Assembly (NCBI GenBank): GCA_034766995.1 | Contig: CM068318.1 | Location: 632,501-696,500, forward strand | Origin: Acanthacorydalis orientalis | Lineage: Eukaryota > Arthropoda > Insecta > Megaloptera > Corydalidae | DNA length: 64,000 nt | Direction of reading: 5' to 3' | Translations under genes and position numbers: made by a program | Shown: piece by piece, positions 1-11,839 of the stretch | How positions within the stretch are numbered: the stretch's first letter is position 1 | Layout of the letters: every line of letters starts with the position of its first letter | Notes under the pieces: generated by a model | Told to the model about the DNA's origin: nothing | Database searches by the model: none | The model's input: the letters and a program-made list of their open reading frames with translations, nothing else

Positions 1-678
1 ACCAGTACCAGCGGATTCTCTGAATGATAAGTAAAGTGAGTTTCTTACACAAATGAATTAATTTCCTATCTCTGTCGCCAATACAAAAAAATTCTAATCA
101 AAACTAATCCAAAAATTCTAATCTAACTTCACTTATGAAATTTTAAAAATATCAGTTTGGTTATATATTGGCAATGCTTAGCTAATAGCAGTGACATAAT
201 CAGCAATGTGTTGACAATACACAAAGATTTTTCAGAGTGAATAAATCGTGCTCATTAATATAAAATGATAATCGAAACCGTACACAAATCCTGGAACAAA
301 TTTCCAAACACACAGACAAGAACATATTCTACTTCGACAACTAGACGAAAATCAACGTGTACAAAAAACAAAATTATTATTCGTGTCCTCTGCTATTCGC
401 ATACAAATCAACAACACTTTCTTTTTTTTCTATCTACGTATGTATATTTCCAGTCCGGTTACAGTGAAATGGAAATCCGACTGGCGTGTAAAGAGATGGG
501 ATTTATTCAAAAGTAATATAGTTTCTGTGCCATCTCATAAGAATAAATTAAAACGAAAATGAATTCAATTTCAAGACGTGTGTGGAATATTTTAACTTGA
601 AACACTTGTAAAAAATTAGAGTTTAAATTGTGAAATGTATGAGTTCCTCTGACTATTAATTTAAGAATATTCTCATAC

Positions 679-681
<3 letters not shown>
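1..681. other. AT-rich non-coding stretch
   Basis: No coding, RNA or repeat feature is recognised here. The only ATG frame is 83 codons at 265-516 on the plus strand; it is lysine- and threonine-rich low-information sequence and is not called. Confidence 0.6.

Positions 682-738
<57 letters not shown>
682..738. repeat. (TA)n microsatellite, about 57 bp
   Basis: An uninterrupted TA dinucleotide run, followed directly by a short GT run. It is self-complementary and can extrude as a cruciform. Confidence 0.97.
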
Positions 739-740
<2 letters not shown>

Positions 741-2216
741 GTGTGTGTAGAATGCAAGAGATTTCCGAGCTTTTCAATTATTTAATACAGCGAAAGCAGG
801 TATTACCGAACGCTTTCATTCGCCGTGCTTTTATTAAAATGTAAATCGAAATTATTAAGATAATAACAAGAACGAACGCGAATAAAAATCAATAGACGTG
901 CAAATGATTCGTTTAACAATATTCAAAACAAGAGTTTACATTCACACAGCGGCTACAGTGTACAATGCGTGTAAATAGTCGTAATAGAATTTGATTATAC
1001 AAATAGAAATAGGGAAAGGTTTGTAAAGCTACTCACAATCCCTGAGGCAATTAGGGGTATTGTTTATTAACGTATGTCGTTCCGTACCATGTTACCTTAT
1101 TTACAAATGAATGTAAAGCCATGGGAAGGCAGTGCGTTCGTTTCGCAAAAGGTTTGCATAATGGAATATCGTTGAGATGTGTTCCACAAACGAAAATTCC
1201 ACTTGTCTAAGATAGACTGACGGGCGGTTTAGATTCGATTCGACGACGGTGTCTTGTATGGATATGTCACATTCTCTCTCTCTCTCGATCATAATTAGTA
1301 GACACTGGTAGTGTTTCGCACTGAGTTCTCGATAAATAATTAGTTACCCGAATAAGAAAGATAGAAGTGCCCTTTTTCAAACCGAAATATTGTCATAATT
1401 TGATCTCGTCCATTACGATAGTTTTTTTTTTACATTTATTCACTTCGTCAATAACTGAAATTTACCAATTTATACAAAACACACACTCATCGTCTTTGTA
1501 CAGATGAAAACCGTATCTGGTGTTCCTTCTCCAATGAATTCCAGTATGTATAAATCTCTATCGAATAAACAAATATACACGTTTGTAGCAAATTCACGAA
1601 CGGGCAGCCATTAGTTTTATTTTTTTCAACGGACTGATTGAAAAAGTACTCAAACCATTCGGCACGTCTTTTCTATCAGGATTTCGCATTCGAACTCCGA
1701 CCAAATCGTGTTGCTAGCATCTAATAAATCTACGTCTATACTCTTTGACCAAATTAAACAAACCTCTCGACAAACACGTATTCTGAATAGACATAGGTGT
1801 CAGCGGATTGATTAAACGTCGAACGGTTCGAGTGAGTTTTGTACCATTTATTTAAATTTCAATCGGAAACCGGGTTATGTTTTTATTATTAAGCATACGA
1901 ATACTTTAAAAGTGAATGACGTATCGTCCGTCAATAAAAAATAAACGCACAATAGTTACGCATATTTCAGGCAAGACAGAGTGTGTTTTTTCGAAGACTT
2001 CAAAACACACGAGTTCTATACATCACTTCGATTGCGAGATATTATCAGATTTCTAATTATGAACAACGGATTGTTTTACTGATTCAGCAATGGACTTCGT
2101 ATGTTTCAAATTCATAAAAGAGGAAAAATAGCAGACATCATTAATTTTCTATTTAAAAAATGTAAGAGACGATGGGCGTTAAAACCTGTTGTTGCACGAG
2201 ACTTTTTTGTCTCACT
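739..2216. other. Non-coding stretch, nothing recognised
   Basis: AT-rich sequence with a short CT run near 1272-1285 and T-runs near 1424. Neither strand reads as a gene, transposon or RNA. Confidence 0.55.
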
Positions 2217-2280
2217 GTATATATGTATATATATATATATATATGTATATGTATGTACGTGCGTGCATGTATATACATGC
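2217..2280. repeat. Compound TA/TATG/TGCA microsatellite
   Basis: A TA run passes into TATG and TGCG/TGCA variants, so the tract is imperfect. Overlapping ORFs on both strands simply read the YIYIY and VYVCTC products of the repeat. Confidence 0.85.
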
Positions 2281-4600
2281 CTGTGTGCACATAGAGTTAT
2301 GTAAGCGCAACTGCGGAGCGCGCGCGCACGCACATCCTGATATACACAATTTCTCGTCGAGGAAACCGAACTAATCTGATAAGTTTTCGAAAACGATTGT
2401 ATGTTAAATAGCGTTCAAAGTTTATACGATGTTTATGACAAAATATCAGCTACACAGCGCACATATAGGTCATGTTCATTTAGATGTATGACGTACGGCA
2501 TACGATAAGGCGACGTTCTCCGAATTCGATTCAAGGAGCAATGCGTTTAACTGCGATGCGGACAGAATATTAACGCGGAATCTTTGACGGGTGCTCTTTT
2601 AATGCCCGTGCACATTTTCGAACAACTCTCGTTCAGATATGGTCGCGATTATATGCTTCGATTCGACTGTGTGTGTGTGTGATCGTACGGTCAAAACATG
2701 CACGCTGCTCGTTGATCTTCGTTCTTCTACAAATGCACGCGAATCGAAGCGAGTCCATTGAATTAGAGAGATTTGTTTTTTTTTGGGGGGGGGGAGACGA
2801 GTCGGAAGATTTTTCAAAATTCAATCGTTCATAATTTAAGGTTTAAGCAGAAAGAAAAAGTAGGCGACACATTAGTGTTCCTCTTTTCAAAACAAAATTA
2901 AGATTTCATATACCGAAGTTTTCTTTTTTTTAAAAAAAAAAAAAACAATAACCACGGATATGAATAAGCTATTCAAATAACTAATCAACATGTGGATTGA
3001 CGATTAATTCCGTCATCGCGTACAATAAATCACCAGGCGAAAAGGATCGAGATTAATTCTTAAAGCTGAAAAATTCCCATTCGGCGCTCGTCCGTCTCGG
3101 AACGACGTTTCAATTGCAACCGGTTAATAAAATCGAATGATTATTAATTTATTTCGTCGTTGTCGCCTGTGCGTCTCTCTCCTTTTTTGTGGAAGCGTCG
3201 CGTGCCCTTTATAAAACAAACATAAAATTTTCGTTCGACACTTTTCAGAATAAGAGGGTATAAAAGCAATCTAAAAGGATCCGTATCTCTTCAAAGCGTC
3301 ACTATTTTCCTCTTAAACGTATTTGTCACGCGGATGTTTCGTCGTGAAGTGTATTGCCCACGTCTTCGTGAAAGGACACGACGAGGCTAAAAAAACTACT
3401 GCGCGTAAAATCACCATATACAGAGGCGATTTCTTATACCGGTTGTTTTCTTTTTCTCCCGTTTCGATATTCTGCGTTTGGAAAATAATCCGGAGATCGC
3501 TTGTGATCATTAATTGAGGATCGATCGGAACAGATCATATTTTATTGCTTTACATGTCGAATAACACATTAAATGAAAAGAAAAGAAGACACACATCAAT
3601 AAACATACAGCTTGTAAATTAAGATATCGATTTTGATTTTATAATTTTATATTGAAACATAATATTTAGTACTTTATATATATATATATATATGTTACAT
3701 CTCTCAGACATTGTCATTAATTAATAATCTCATATCAAAAATGTAAACGTTACAAGTGCACTAGTAGAAAGTTTTAATTAAATTGAGCGATATAGTTAAT
3801 ATTACATGGATTTCAAACTGAAATATTTCGAACTTTTAAGAGATTTCGTTTTACTACATTTCACATAATTTGAAATAGACTTTTAAAACTCTCAATAATT
3901 CTCAAATTGCTTGAAACCGACATCGACAGTCAGTCAATGCGTCCATAAAGACAAGCAGAATGAACGGAATTGTTCATACTGGATTTTATGATCGTGTGTA
4001 TTTAATTTCAAGGCAGTAATGGTGGAAATAAGTTTAAAGTAATATTAAATGTAAATATGTTCAGGTCGAATCCATACTGACAACCATAGACTATTTTCTT
4101 TTTTAAAAAAACACCAGCTTATTTTCGTTTGATATATGTGATCATGATTTCCATTAGAGTGTGGATAAAAATTCAAAATTTAAAAATTAAATAATTTAGG
4201 CACATTCGAATACATGTTGTAATGTTTCATAGACCAGTGTATGGAAAGTATATATGAAAATAAACAGGAGCTTCGAATATAAACAAGGATAGAAAACATA
4301 CAATAGAAATTGGTGAAACAGTAACAAAAAGTGGAGATAAGACATGATGAGAGTCGAGGAATATAATAAAGTCCAAAAAGAGACAGTTGAACAATTGAAA
4401 ATAAGGCGTCGCTTCTTGTCCTCATCAATGGCTATTCATTATTGTTCCTAAACATTTTGAAGGTTGTTTGATACTTTGCTCTATGTTGTGTTTTAATAAA
4501 AGCGTTTGAGTGTATCAACGCATGCAAATTTGTTTTTTTATCTCTGTTTTAAATCTCACTTTATCTGGTTTCATTCAATTCGAAATCACAACCGTCCTCG
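2281..4600. other. Non-coding stretch with homopolymer junctions
   Basis: Holds an alternating CG/CA patch near 2317-2333, a T-run followed by a G10 run at about 2775-2794, a T8A14 junction at 2924-2945, a short (TA)n at 3675-3693 and a T6A7 junction at 4099-4111. No gene was recognised. Confidence 0.6.
2924..2945. repeat. T8A14 palindromic junction
   Basis: A run of eight T passes directly into fourteen A. It belongs to a recurrent class of T(n)A(n) junctions in this window, listed in the findings. Confidence 0.9.
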
Positions 4601-4608
4601 CAGACATT

Positions 4609-4633
4609 TATATATATATATATATATATATAT
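4609..4633. repeat. (TA)n microsatellite, 25 bp
   Basis: A short TA run at the edge of a GC-rich block, followed by a GT-rich patch. Confidence 0.9.
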
Positions 4634-4639
4634 TCGCGC

Positions 4640-5110
4640 CTGTGTGTGTGTGCACATTGAAGAAACGCAGCGAGCGTTATACGAAATCGTCCACGTGTCC
4701 ATCCTGTATAAACGCGAAGATCGACATCTATAGAGTTTATAACGAACGATACCGTCGTTGAGAAGAAGACAAACGAGGCCGAGTATGAGATGAGGAAGCG
4801 GTGCTGTCTGAGTGGGGCATCGTCGTTTTCCATTTGAAATTCACCCGGCGCCCAACATAAACTTGGTGTGAATAGACAATAGGCACCGTTGAATAATTGA
4901 ATAATCTGAGACAAGAGAGCGGGAGATCGGGGCGCGGGCGCACGGGACGTGGGAGACGCATTCGGCGGAACAAGGGCGCTTCGGGCTGCCGCCCTGTTGT
5001 TCCACTACACTGTGTACTACGGCCCTCCACCGCAAGCATGCCAGCCACACGTCACAATCAGTAATACACCTGTCGCGTTTTGTACACCGTTGAATGTCTG
5101 CCATTGTTTG
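4640..5110. promoter_or_regulatory. GC- and CpG-rich block, candidate regulatory element
   Basis: Base composition shifts sharply from the AT-rich surroundings to GC-rich sequence with many CpG dinucleotides, strongest at 4915-5060. Overlapping minus-strand ORFs of 87-117 codons exist, but their three frames give equally arbitrary proteins, as expected of GC-rich non-coding DNA. It could be an enhancer, an alternative promoter or an untranslated first exon; only the composition supports this. Confidence 0.3.
4967..5003. other. GC-rich hairpin
   Basis: GGAACAAGGGCG at 4967-4978 faces CGCCCTGTTGTTCC at 4990-5003. The arms pair over twelve positions with a two-base bulge and enclose an 11-base loop. 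It lies in the core of the GC-rich block. Confidence 0.6.
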
Positions 5111-5519
5111 TTCTGTTGACGGCAGTGGCGGATGCTAATGAAGTGTGCAAGTGTGTGTGTGTGTGTGTATATGAATGCCGCGGAAATTACACCGTTTAAT
5201 TTATTAAAGGTTTAGAAAAAAACACGCGCTGACACTGAACTCGATGCACAAGAAGATACACAATGTATTTTTATACTCTAATTTATGTACGAATCTAACA
5301 TGCGTGTGCAACGTTTTAAAACGTTAAACGGAGTCTTTATCGACACTTAATTCGAAAGCAGTCGCCGATTAGCAAGTATTTTATATTTTTGATTCGTGCG
5401 TATAAAATTAGATACAAGCTGAAGACGTGTGCCATCTTTTATTTGAAAAGAAACATTTTTTCTCGAAAAATCAATAAATGATAATCAGAATATAAATGAA
5501 TACCAACTTCATATTAAAC

Positions 5520-5605
5520 AGTGTTTATTAATTTTTCGTTTCATTTCGATGGCGTTGCCATCATTTTTAAGGCGAAAAGATATAAAACCATTTGATTAAT
5601 TTTAA
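5520..5605 (-). repeat. Family A dispersed repeat, copy 1
   Basis: Matches the family A core on the minus strand: TTTCGATGGCG...CCATCAT, with the 'caataaatgataatc' arm just upstream at about 5480-5500. The core contains a perfect 6-bp hairpin, GATGGC-GTT-GCCATC, at 5548-5562. Decayed; boundaries uncertain. Confidence 0.5.
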
Positions 5606-7051
5606 AAATATAATTTCTGAAACTGTAATTTTAAGTATTCATAAATATTTTATATCACATTTGTTAGAAAATAGTAAATACAATCGAGTTTCGCAGTTCG
5701 AAGAGTATCAGCTGGATGCTGTTATTTAATGTACATTTTCTATTAGACTGTTTGGCGGAAAAAGTAAAGAAATTTATTAAATGGAAGTTCACTGAACTGA
5801 ATGATAGATTTTATTTATTAAAACAGCAGTACATGTTTCAGGAACATTGAGTTGAATGTTTAAAGCTCCTCCGTAACATTTTATATTGAACTGATATACA
5901 AAATCAATTACGACTATTTAATAATAAGTGGATATTTAATTGAATTACAGAGAAAAAAACACTTGCGTTTTATTAATATTATAACAATATGCGTTTGCAA
6001 AAGAAATAACGTTACGTTATCTACGACGCGAGCAATAAAATTTTATGTTATTGAATTCGCTGAAAGAGCCGAATGTACGTTTATAACATTCCTAATATAA
6101 ATACTTCTAAAAGGACACTAATAGGTTATGAAAAATTGGGGACGGGCTCCTTTTTGTGCGCGTCTCTCAATGGAAAAGTTTCTCAATATATTCTCATAAC
6201 AAAAAAATATGTATATATGAGTGAAAATCTCGAAAACTTTATTTCGAATCGACGTTCGCGTGGCCGTGAACTTGGCTCCTCCGAGTGGAAACATGCTTTT
6301 ATTGCATACATGTCCTCTGACGAGTGATTGTTTTCAGTAGTTCCGAGTACATGAATAAAATATTTCTATATTCTTAGAGTCTATCTTTGGAGTAATGTAG
6401 CGAGAAACGAGAGAGACTGGCGCTGATTCGATTTTCGATTTGTCAGCGGGTCAATGTGCTAGAAATCCGTCGAACGTTTCATATCTTATGGAATATAATT
6501 ATATTTTCAGAAATGTATACAAGTTTTTTTTTTGAATGGATCGTGTGTATATATATATATATATTCCGCGACTATTTGACCGTACGATATGAAAAACGAT
6601 TTCGCTTAGAAAACCGAGTTTGTTTTCGATAAAGTTTTAAAGAATTGTGTGCTGGGCGCGCAATCGCAAGTGTGGAATTACATTCGATACGTTTCTATCT
6701 GCTGGATCGTTCCGTTCAGTAAAGAAAGAGAAATGAAACTTTCAGAATATATAAAAAGGGAAATGACGAAAAGAATTTGTGTTTTTTTTTTCACGTAACG
6801 AATGAATCTACTTATGCTGGTAGCCCATATTTATACACTGATAGATTGCCGAATTGTTTTAAATTTTAATCGAGAAGATTAAACTCTACTGTCAGAAATA
6901 TTACATTTATATTTCTACAGCTATCCGATTATACATTTTAAGAGTAAACACTTAAAACTATAACAATTAAGAAAACTTACCAAAAATGTCATGGTAAATA
7001 AAATTAATCAGTCCACTGACCTGTAACGAAAGAAAAAGAATTACATATGAG

Positions 7052-7053
<2 letters not shown>
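5606..7053. other. Non-coding stretch, nothing recognised
   Basis: AT-rich sequence with a short (TA)n at 6549-6565. The 84-codon frame at 6073-6327 has no recognisable domain and is not called. Confidence 0.55.

Positions 7054-7093
<40 letters not shown>
7054..7093. repeat. (TA)n microsatellite, 40 bp
   Basis: An uninterrupted TA run in AT-rich non-coding DNA. Confidence 0.97.
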
Positions 7094-7095
<2 letters not shown>

Positions 7096-7399
7096 AATAA
7101 TAATTTTTAAAACTATTTACAATAAATTTAACGTGCAATAATTTATTACAATTTAGGAAAAAACTTTTAAAAAATCAGCTAATCAATAAGCTAACTTATT
7201 TGAAGCAAGAATGAACCACTTGAGACAATTGCTTTTCCAAGAGAACATAACATGTGTTACACTTTTTTCTCGAACTCAAATTGATTTAGTCTGATATACT
7301 AATTACTCCTCTACAGCGGCTGTTTTGCTCAATCAGAAAAATATTTCATGTTAAAAATACACTTTTTTACTTTTAGGAATAATTTCTCACTTCTCATGA

Positions 7400-7500
7400 A
7401 CATTTTACTGATAACAATAATCATTCCAATACTTTCTTATTTGGATTTCAATGGCGACACTGTCGTGCTAGGTTAAGGTATAGAAAATGTTGATTTTTAA
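7400..7500 (-). repeat. Family A dispersed repeat, copy 2 (weak)
   Basis: The segment TTTCAATGGCGACACTGTCG at about 7446-7465 aligns with the family A core in minus orientation and keeps a short CGAC-act-GTCG hairpin. The upstream arm is strongly diverged. Confidence 0.35.
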
Positions 7501-7559
7501 AATTAGCGACCAACTGTAATTGTGCAACGTTGCGAATGAATAGAAGTCGATGAATATCT

Positions 7560-8170
7560 AATCGAAGAATTGATTGCTCGTCTGACAAAAACATATGTTT
7601 CTATTCTCATCGAACGACACGGGACATCGATCGAAATATCGAACCGATTCGTCCGTTTCCTCTCGAATATCGTACGGATCCGATCCGCGTTCGCCTCGAA
7701 CGGCGTTCAACACTCGAAGAGAACGCGCCGCCACCGTTCTCTCTGTCGTAGAGTAGATAGCGATGCGCGCGGTTTTGTTAAAACTTGTATGCAGTCATGA
7801 ATCATTACTGAGGTGGGCGGCACGAGACGCCACAACACGCTCAGAGCGTCGTTTACGCCCTCATACGTTATTCACACACAGCCGAGTTCGTCGTTTTCGT
7901 TCCTGTATTGAATACTGAGGCGCGGGCCTCTGTCCTGTTTTAAAGTTCACGCACTTCGGGGAATAATTCCGTTGGTGCGCGCACGCCCGGATCAAGGTAA
8001 CAACATCTGCACGTCACACGGCCAGTCGAGGTTGTCTCGATATTTTCTGGTCGGGACGAAACTGTTTTATCATCAGGTTTGATATCGGAAAATAAATCGA
8101 GATTCGTCGATAGATGATGATTGAATGTTTGGGACTTCAGGATACGGACGCGATGAGCACTATCGCTCCC
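7560..8170. promoter_or_regulatory. CpG-rich block, candidate regulatory element
   Basis: Composition rises in GC and CpG, with many TCGA and ATCG words at 7600-7720 and GC-rich sequence at 7800-8000. ORFs of 76 and 78 codons are present, one on each strand, but neither reads as a known protein. Could be an enhancer or an untranslated exon. Confidence 0.28.
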
Positions 8171-10706
8171 GAACACAGATAATTTTTAAACCTACCCTAA
8201 ATATCACAACACTGAGGTTCAAATCACCTTTCATTTCAATTTAGATAAATAATGAGTCCAATCGCATAAATCGTTCGTTTGATAATCGAGTATTACAAGG
8301 ACTGGACTGATAGAATTACTGGATCTAGAACAAGACAGAGTTGAGAATTTAAAAAAAACTCTGATCATATATTTTCTATATGTGTTTAAAGAGCGCAAGT
8401 GCAACAGTGCAATCGTATTTCTTGTTCGAACAAAAATCTATCTAAACTCTCATTTAAAAAATAAAAAAAAAAACGAACTAAAAAATGATAAACGTGACGA
8501 AAGAAATCAGTCAATTCAGACACATATCTCGATTAGAAATCGAACGGGGGAACCGCAGCCCGAAATACATTCACACAACCCGTCCGAATTCGTCGCGGGC
8601 ATTGACGGGAAGTCTTGCGTATGTTTTCCAGAAGTCGATTACGAAAATGGAACGATTGCCGGCGACCTTTCCACACTTATAAACCGGACGACGAAATAGT
8701 TTCGCAAAGTTTTCGAGCCGAGCACGAAATTATGAACTGGGTGTGCATTTTCACGTGAAGTCACATGTTGCAGCATTCTGAGAATGGCACGCTTGTTAAA
8801 ACTTTTGCGGTTCGACGGAGTGCTTTTAATTTTTATTATCAAGTTCAAATGGGAGAAGTTTTTAGTTGAATATTTTTTTTACGGTCACAAACGCACATAG
8901 ATAGTGCGTGCGCGTACAGTGACGTATGTGCGTTTGTAAGAATAATCAGGAAATAATGTTTGTCGAACGATGTGGATGAAGGAAATATCCAGTGAAAGGT
9001 GATAATAAAACAGATGTTTCTTTCAAACTCTATCAGTTGTAATGTGGATTTTATAATTTGAAAAAACAACGAGATGACTGTTTCAGTAAACGATACGACA
9101 CGGACTTAAGAAGGAAAGAATTATAGTTTTCCGATTCGAGTGTGCGTCGAGCAGAATAAGAATTCAAAGTGCAAAAACCGTTTATACAATTCCAACGTAT
9201 TCGTTTCGTGTCCGAGATAAAAAAAAACTTGCAGGAATAAAACAAATTCGAAAAATGTCGTCGCTTATCGATAACGCAATTCACAGATCGAAAGGAACAA
9301 TTTATACGATCCATTATGTATAAGAAATAAAACTGATTGTGTGTTGTAAATAATCGAGTGGTTATTATAAGTACAAATCTGATATTTCGAACCGGGAGCC
9401 GATGACACCGGCAGCGTTGCGCTGCCGTTATTGATAAAAACCGAAATTGAATCAGTCGAAAAAAAAATCCGGTTAACTTTTCGATTGCTGCGTGCGTGTT
9501 TTGATAAAGCGGCGTGATTTTTTTTTTTTTTTTGAATAGAGGCCGAATGTAAATTCATCATTCGCGATGAACGCGGCGTTTGGATTTCGCGACACATCAA
9601 AAATAAATAAACATTTGTAACAGTCGCTGCCGATGTTGGTGTTGAGTTTATTTAAGCAAACGTTAGCATGCCGAAATTAAAATTGACAACATACCATGTA
9701 CAAAAGCGACGAACCACACGAACGGGGTTCACTTTATACGGATACGTGGAGGTGGGGGAACCGATCGAAACTCGATTTAACATCTTACAATAACAAGTTT
9801 TCTTAGTTTATTTATTTTAACAATTTATAAAAATACACACACACTCGGTGGGTTTTTTTTCCGTACACGGATTGTTTACTTATTTAAAAATCGGAGCACT
9901 GTATTAACGTTCGAATCTGTAAATATGCTGTTGTGTTTTTGTTTCGATTCTGGATAAAACTTTAGATGAATGAATGACCGCTTATTGAATTTAGAAAATT
10001 ATTTATGAAAGCGATTTCACCAAAGATGCCAAAACTATATTGTGAATTTTTATACAAATATAAAAATTAAATATAATAACGGAACTTAAATACCTGGTTT
10101 TATGTATTTTCGGATCGAACGACAGGCTAATTTTCGAATCCGAACTTCGATTCACTATGAATCGCTCCCATTCGAAATGAATATTATCCGAATCGAGTGA
10201 AACTAAAAGATCAGTGTTTAAAAACTGTACAGAATGAAATAGAATTACGTCGACGATAAACACGCCTAGTGTTGCGTTATTGACATCATTTGCTACACAG
10301 TGCGCAAACAAAGATAACACGGGCACTGATAGACAGCGTAATTTTGTGACATAACGACAACATTGATTTGTTTCACCTCGAATCGACTGGCTGATTCGCA
10401 TTGTAACAAATAACTGTTTGCGCTGATATTTATTCATTTTGAAAAGGGTATTAAAACGTATTATTTTCAAATATATCCTATCTTTGTGTTATATAGAGGG
10501 GGAAGGGATATCTAATAATATCTTACAATAATATTTAAACATATGAAATAGAGAGTCGACGAATTAACATGCATCTTCTGCCTAGAGTGTCCTTATTAAA
10601 ATAATTAGAATATAATTTATTTGGCACCGTCGACAGTCAAGTTGGATAGAATTATACGAAAATGCAGATGATTAACAATAACAAATGGATGAACACAATC
10701 AATGCA
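8171..10706. other. Non-coding stretch with scattered chance ORFs
   Basis: Moderately AT-rich. It holds a T16 run at 9518-9533 and several chance frames. The longest is 155 codons on the minus strand at 10003-10470; it shows no domain, repeat or signal peptide that I recognise and is not called as a gene. Confidence 0.5.
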
Positions 10707-11438
10707 CTGGGTGTTTGAATGAACTTCGGTCGACTTTGTTGTTTAATAACTTTTAAATAAAACACTTCTACTTATACTTTCAATCACATTTTTCGTGACT
10801 ATTATTTGAACGATTTCATGTTGTATGTTGTCTTTAAACTATTGAATTGCTATTGGCTTGTTAGCACAAACATTTTCCTTTAAGTAGCTACAATCAGGTG
10901 AACTAGACGGCCAATCGATGTGACCGAATTATAGTATTATTCGACCAGGAAATGCATTTCAAAAAACGGACGAGTTGTGTGTGATGTGACACATGAAATC
11001 ACTTGAGCTGTAGACCCATGTTCATTAATATCGGGCACAAAAAGTTTTGCAACTTTGCACGATATCATTCGCCAATGCCAATAATAAAATTTCCAACAGC
11101 ATCTTCAGAAAAAATCGTCCAGTAATTCCATCAGCAGCAGTGAAGAGGTCGTTCATGAACAAGTCTGCTTTTCCGATCCGCAATAACGGCTGTTTTGTTT
11201 ATTTACATATCCACGTATGCTGAAATGTGTTTCGTCACTCAGAATTAAATTTTCAAATAAATTGGAATCATTAATATCGTGCTGTGACACATTTTTATTC
11301 CGTTTTCAACGACGTTAAACTCTCCATAATGAATTGCCAGTGTCCAGACTATATTCCTGTCAAATTACAACCGACAGCTACAAAACAAACAAAAACGGTG
11401 GCAAAACCAAATCGGTCGAAATTCCATCAAACATCCTG
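10707..11438 (-). mobile_element. Decayed mariner-type (Tc1/mariner) deletion derivative
   Basis: A 732-bp remnant of a DDE transposon. Reading the minus strand from about 11300 downward gives ILSDETHF, then GYVNKQNSRYCGSEK, VHERPLH, a GNF..GIGE.YRA segment, a CHITH block, PGRII, KENVCANKPIAIQ and FKDNIQHEIV. These match in order the catalytic core of insect transposases whose intact versions read SDEAHF..GYVNKQN, HERPLH, QDGATCHT and YLKE.VYANKP. The first aspartate is kept (SDE). Frameshifts and stops break the frame several times and the second catalytic segment is degraded. Terminal inverted repeats are visible: CTGGGTGTTTGAATGAACTT at 10707-10726 against CAGGATGTTTGATGGAATTT read inward from 11438. 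TA flanks the right end; the left end has CA, probably a mutated TA. The DNA-binding N terminus is missing, so this is an internally deleted, inactive copy. Confidence 0.85.
10750..11310 (-). pseudogene. Transposase pseudogene fragment inside the mariner-type element
   Basis: This is the coding remnant of the element above. The motif order from 11300 to 10750 follows the catalytic domain: the SDE segment with GYVNKQN, HERPLH, the CHT region, PGRII, KENVCANKP, then the C-terminal IQ..KDNIQHEIV. At least three frame changes are needed to follow it, around 11150, 11010 and 10900, and stops occur in each frame, so no protein can be made. The helix-turn-helix region that should precede the catalytic core is absent; only a short ATG-led stretch near 11325 lies between the 5' end and the catalytic segment. 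I am confident of the superfamily but not of the subfamily. Confidence 0.8.
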
Positions 11439-11787
11439 TACATGAATCCGATTTCTTTTCAAATTACTTATTTCTGTGTTACATATATTTTCAGAATACA
11501 AAACGCGAAATCGAACGGAACACACTGTATTCTATCTACAGCTTTTGCTTGATTTCGAAATAATTCATTAATTAAAAAATATTTTTCTTTCTTTTAATTA
11601 AAATTTTAAATGAAACCGAATTTGTAAAGATAATATCTCGTCCAATCAGACAAAAATAATAATTGAAAGAAACGAAATGTACTCGCCGAAAATAATAATT
11701 CTGAACGTTAGAAGAACGATTTTTTCTACTTTAAACAAATATTTATTTTCATATTTTTGCTATTTGTGAATATACGTTACATATATG

Positions 11788-11788
<1 letters not shown>

Positions 11789-11833
<45 letters not shown>
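11789..11833. repeat. (TA)n microsatellite, 45 bp
   Basis: A TA run ending in a TATGTATATG variant. ORFs on both strands here are YIYIYI artefacts. Confidence 0.97.

Positions 11834-11839
<6 letters not shown>

Noticed and set aside
9518..9533. T16 run as the poly(A) tail of a minus-strand retroposon (also T17 near 46165)
   Set aside because: No target duplication or retroposon body could be identified beside either run.
10003..10470. 155-codon minus-strand ORF, the longest single frame in the window
   Set aside because: AT-biased codons, no domain, signal or repeat, and frames of this length are expected by chance in 64 kb over six frames.
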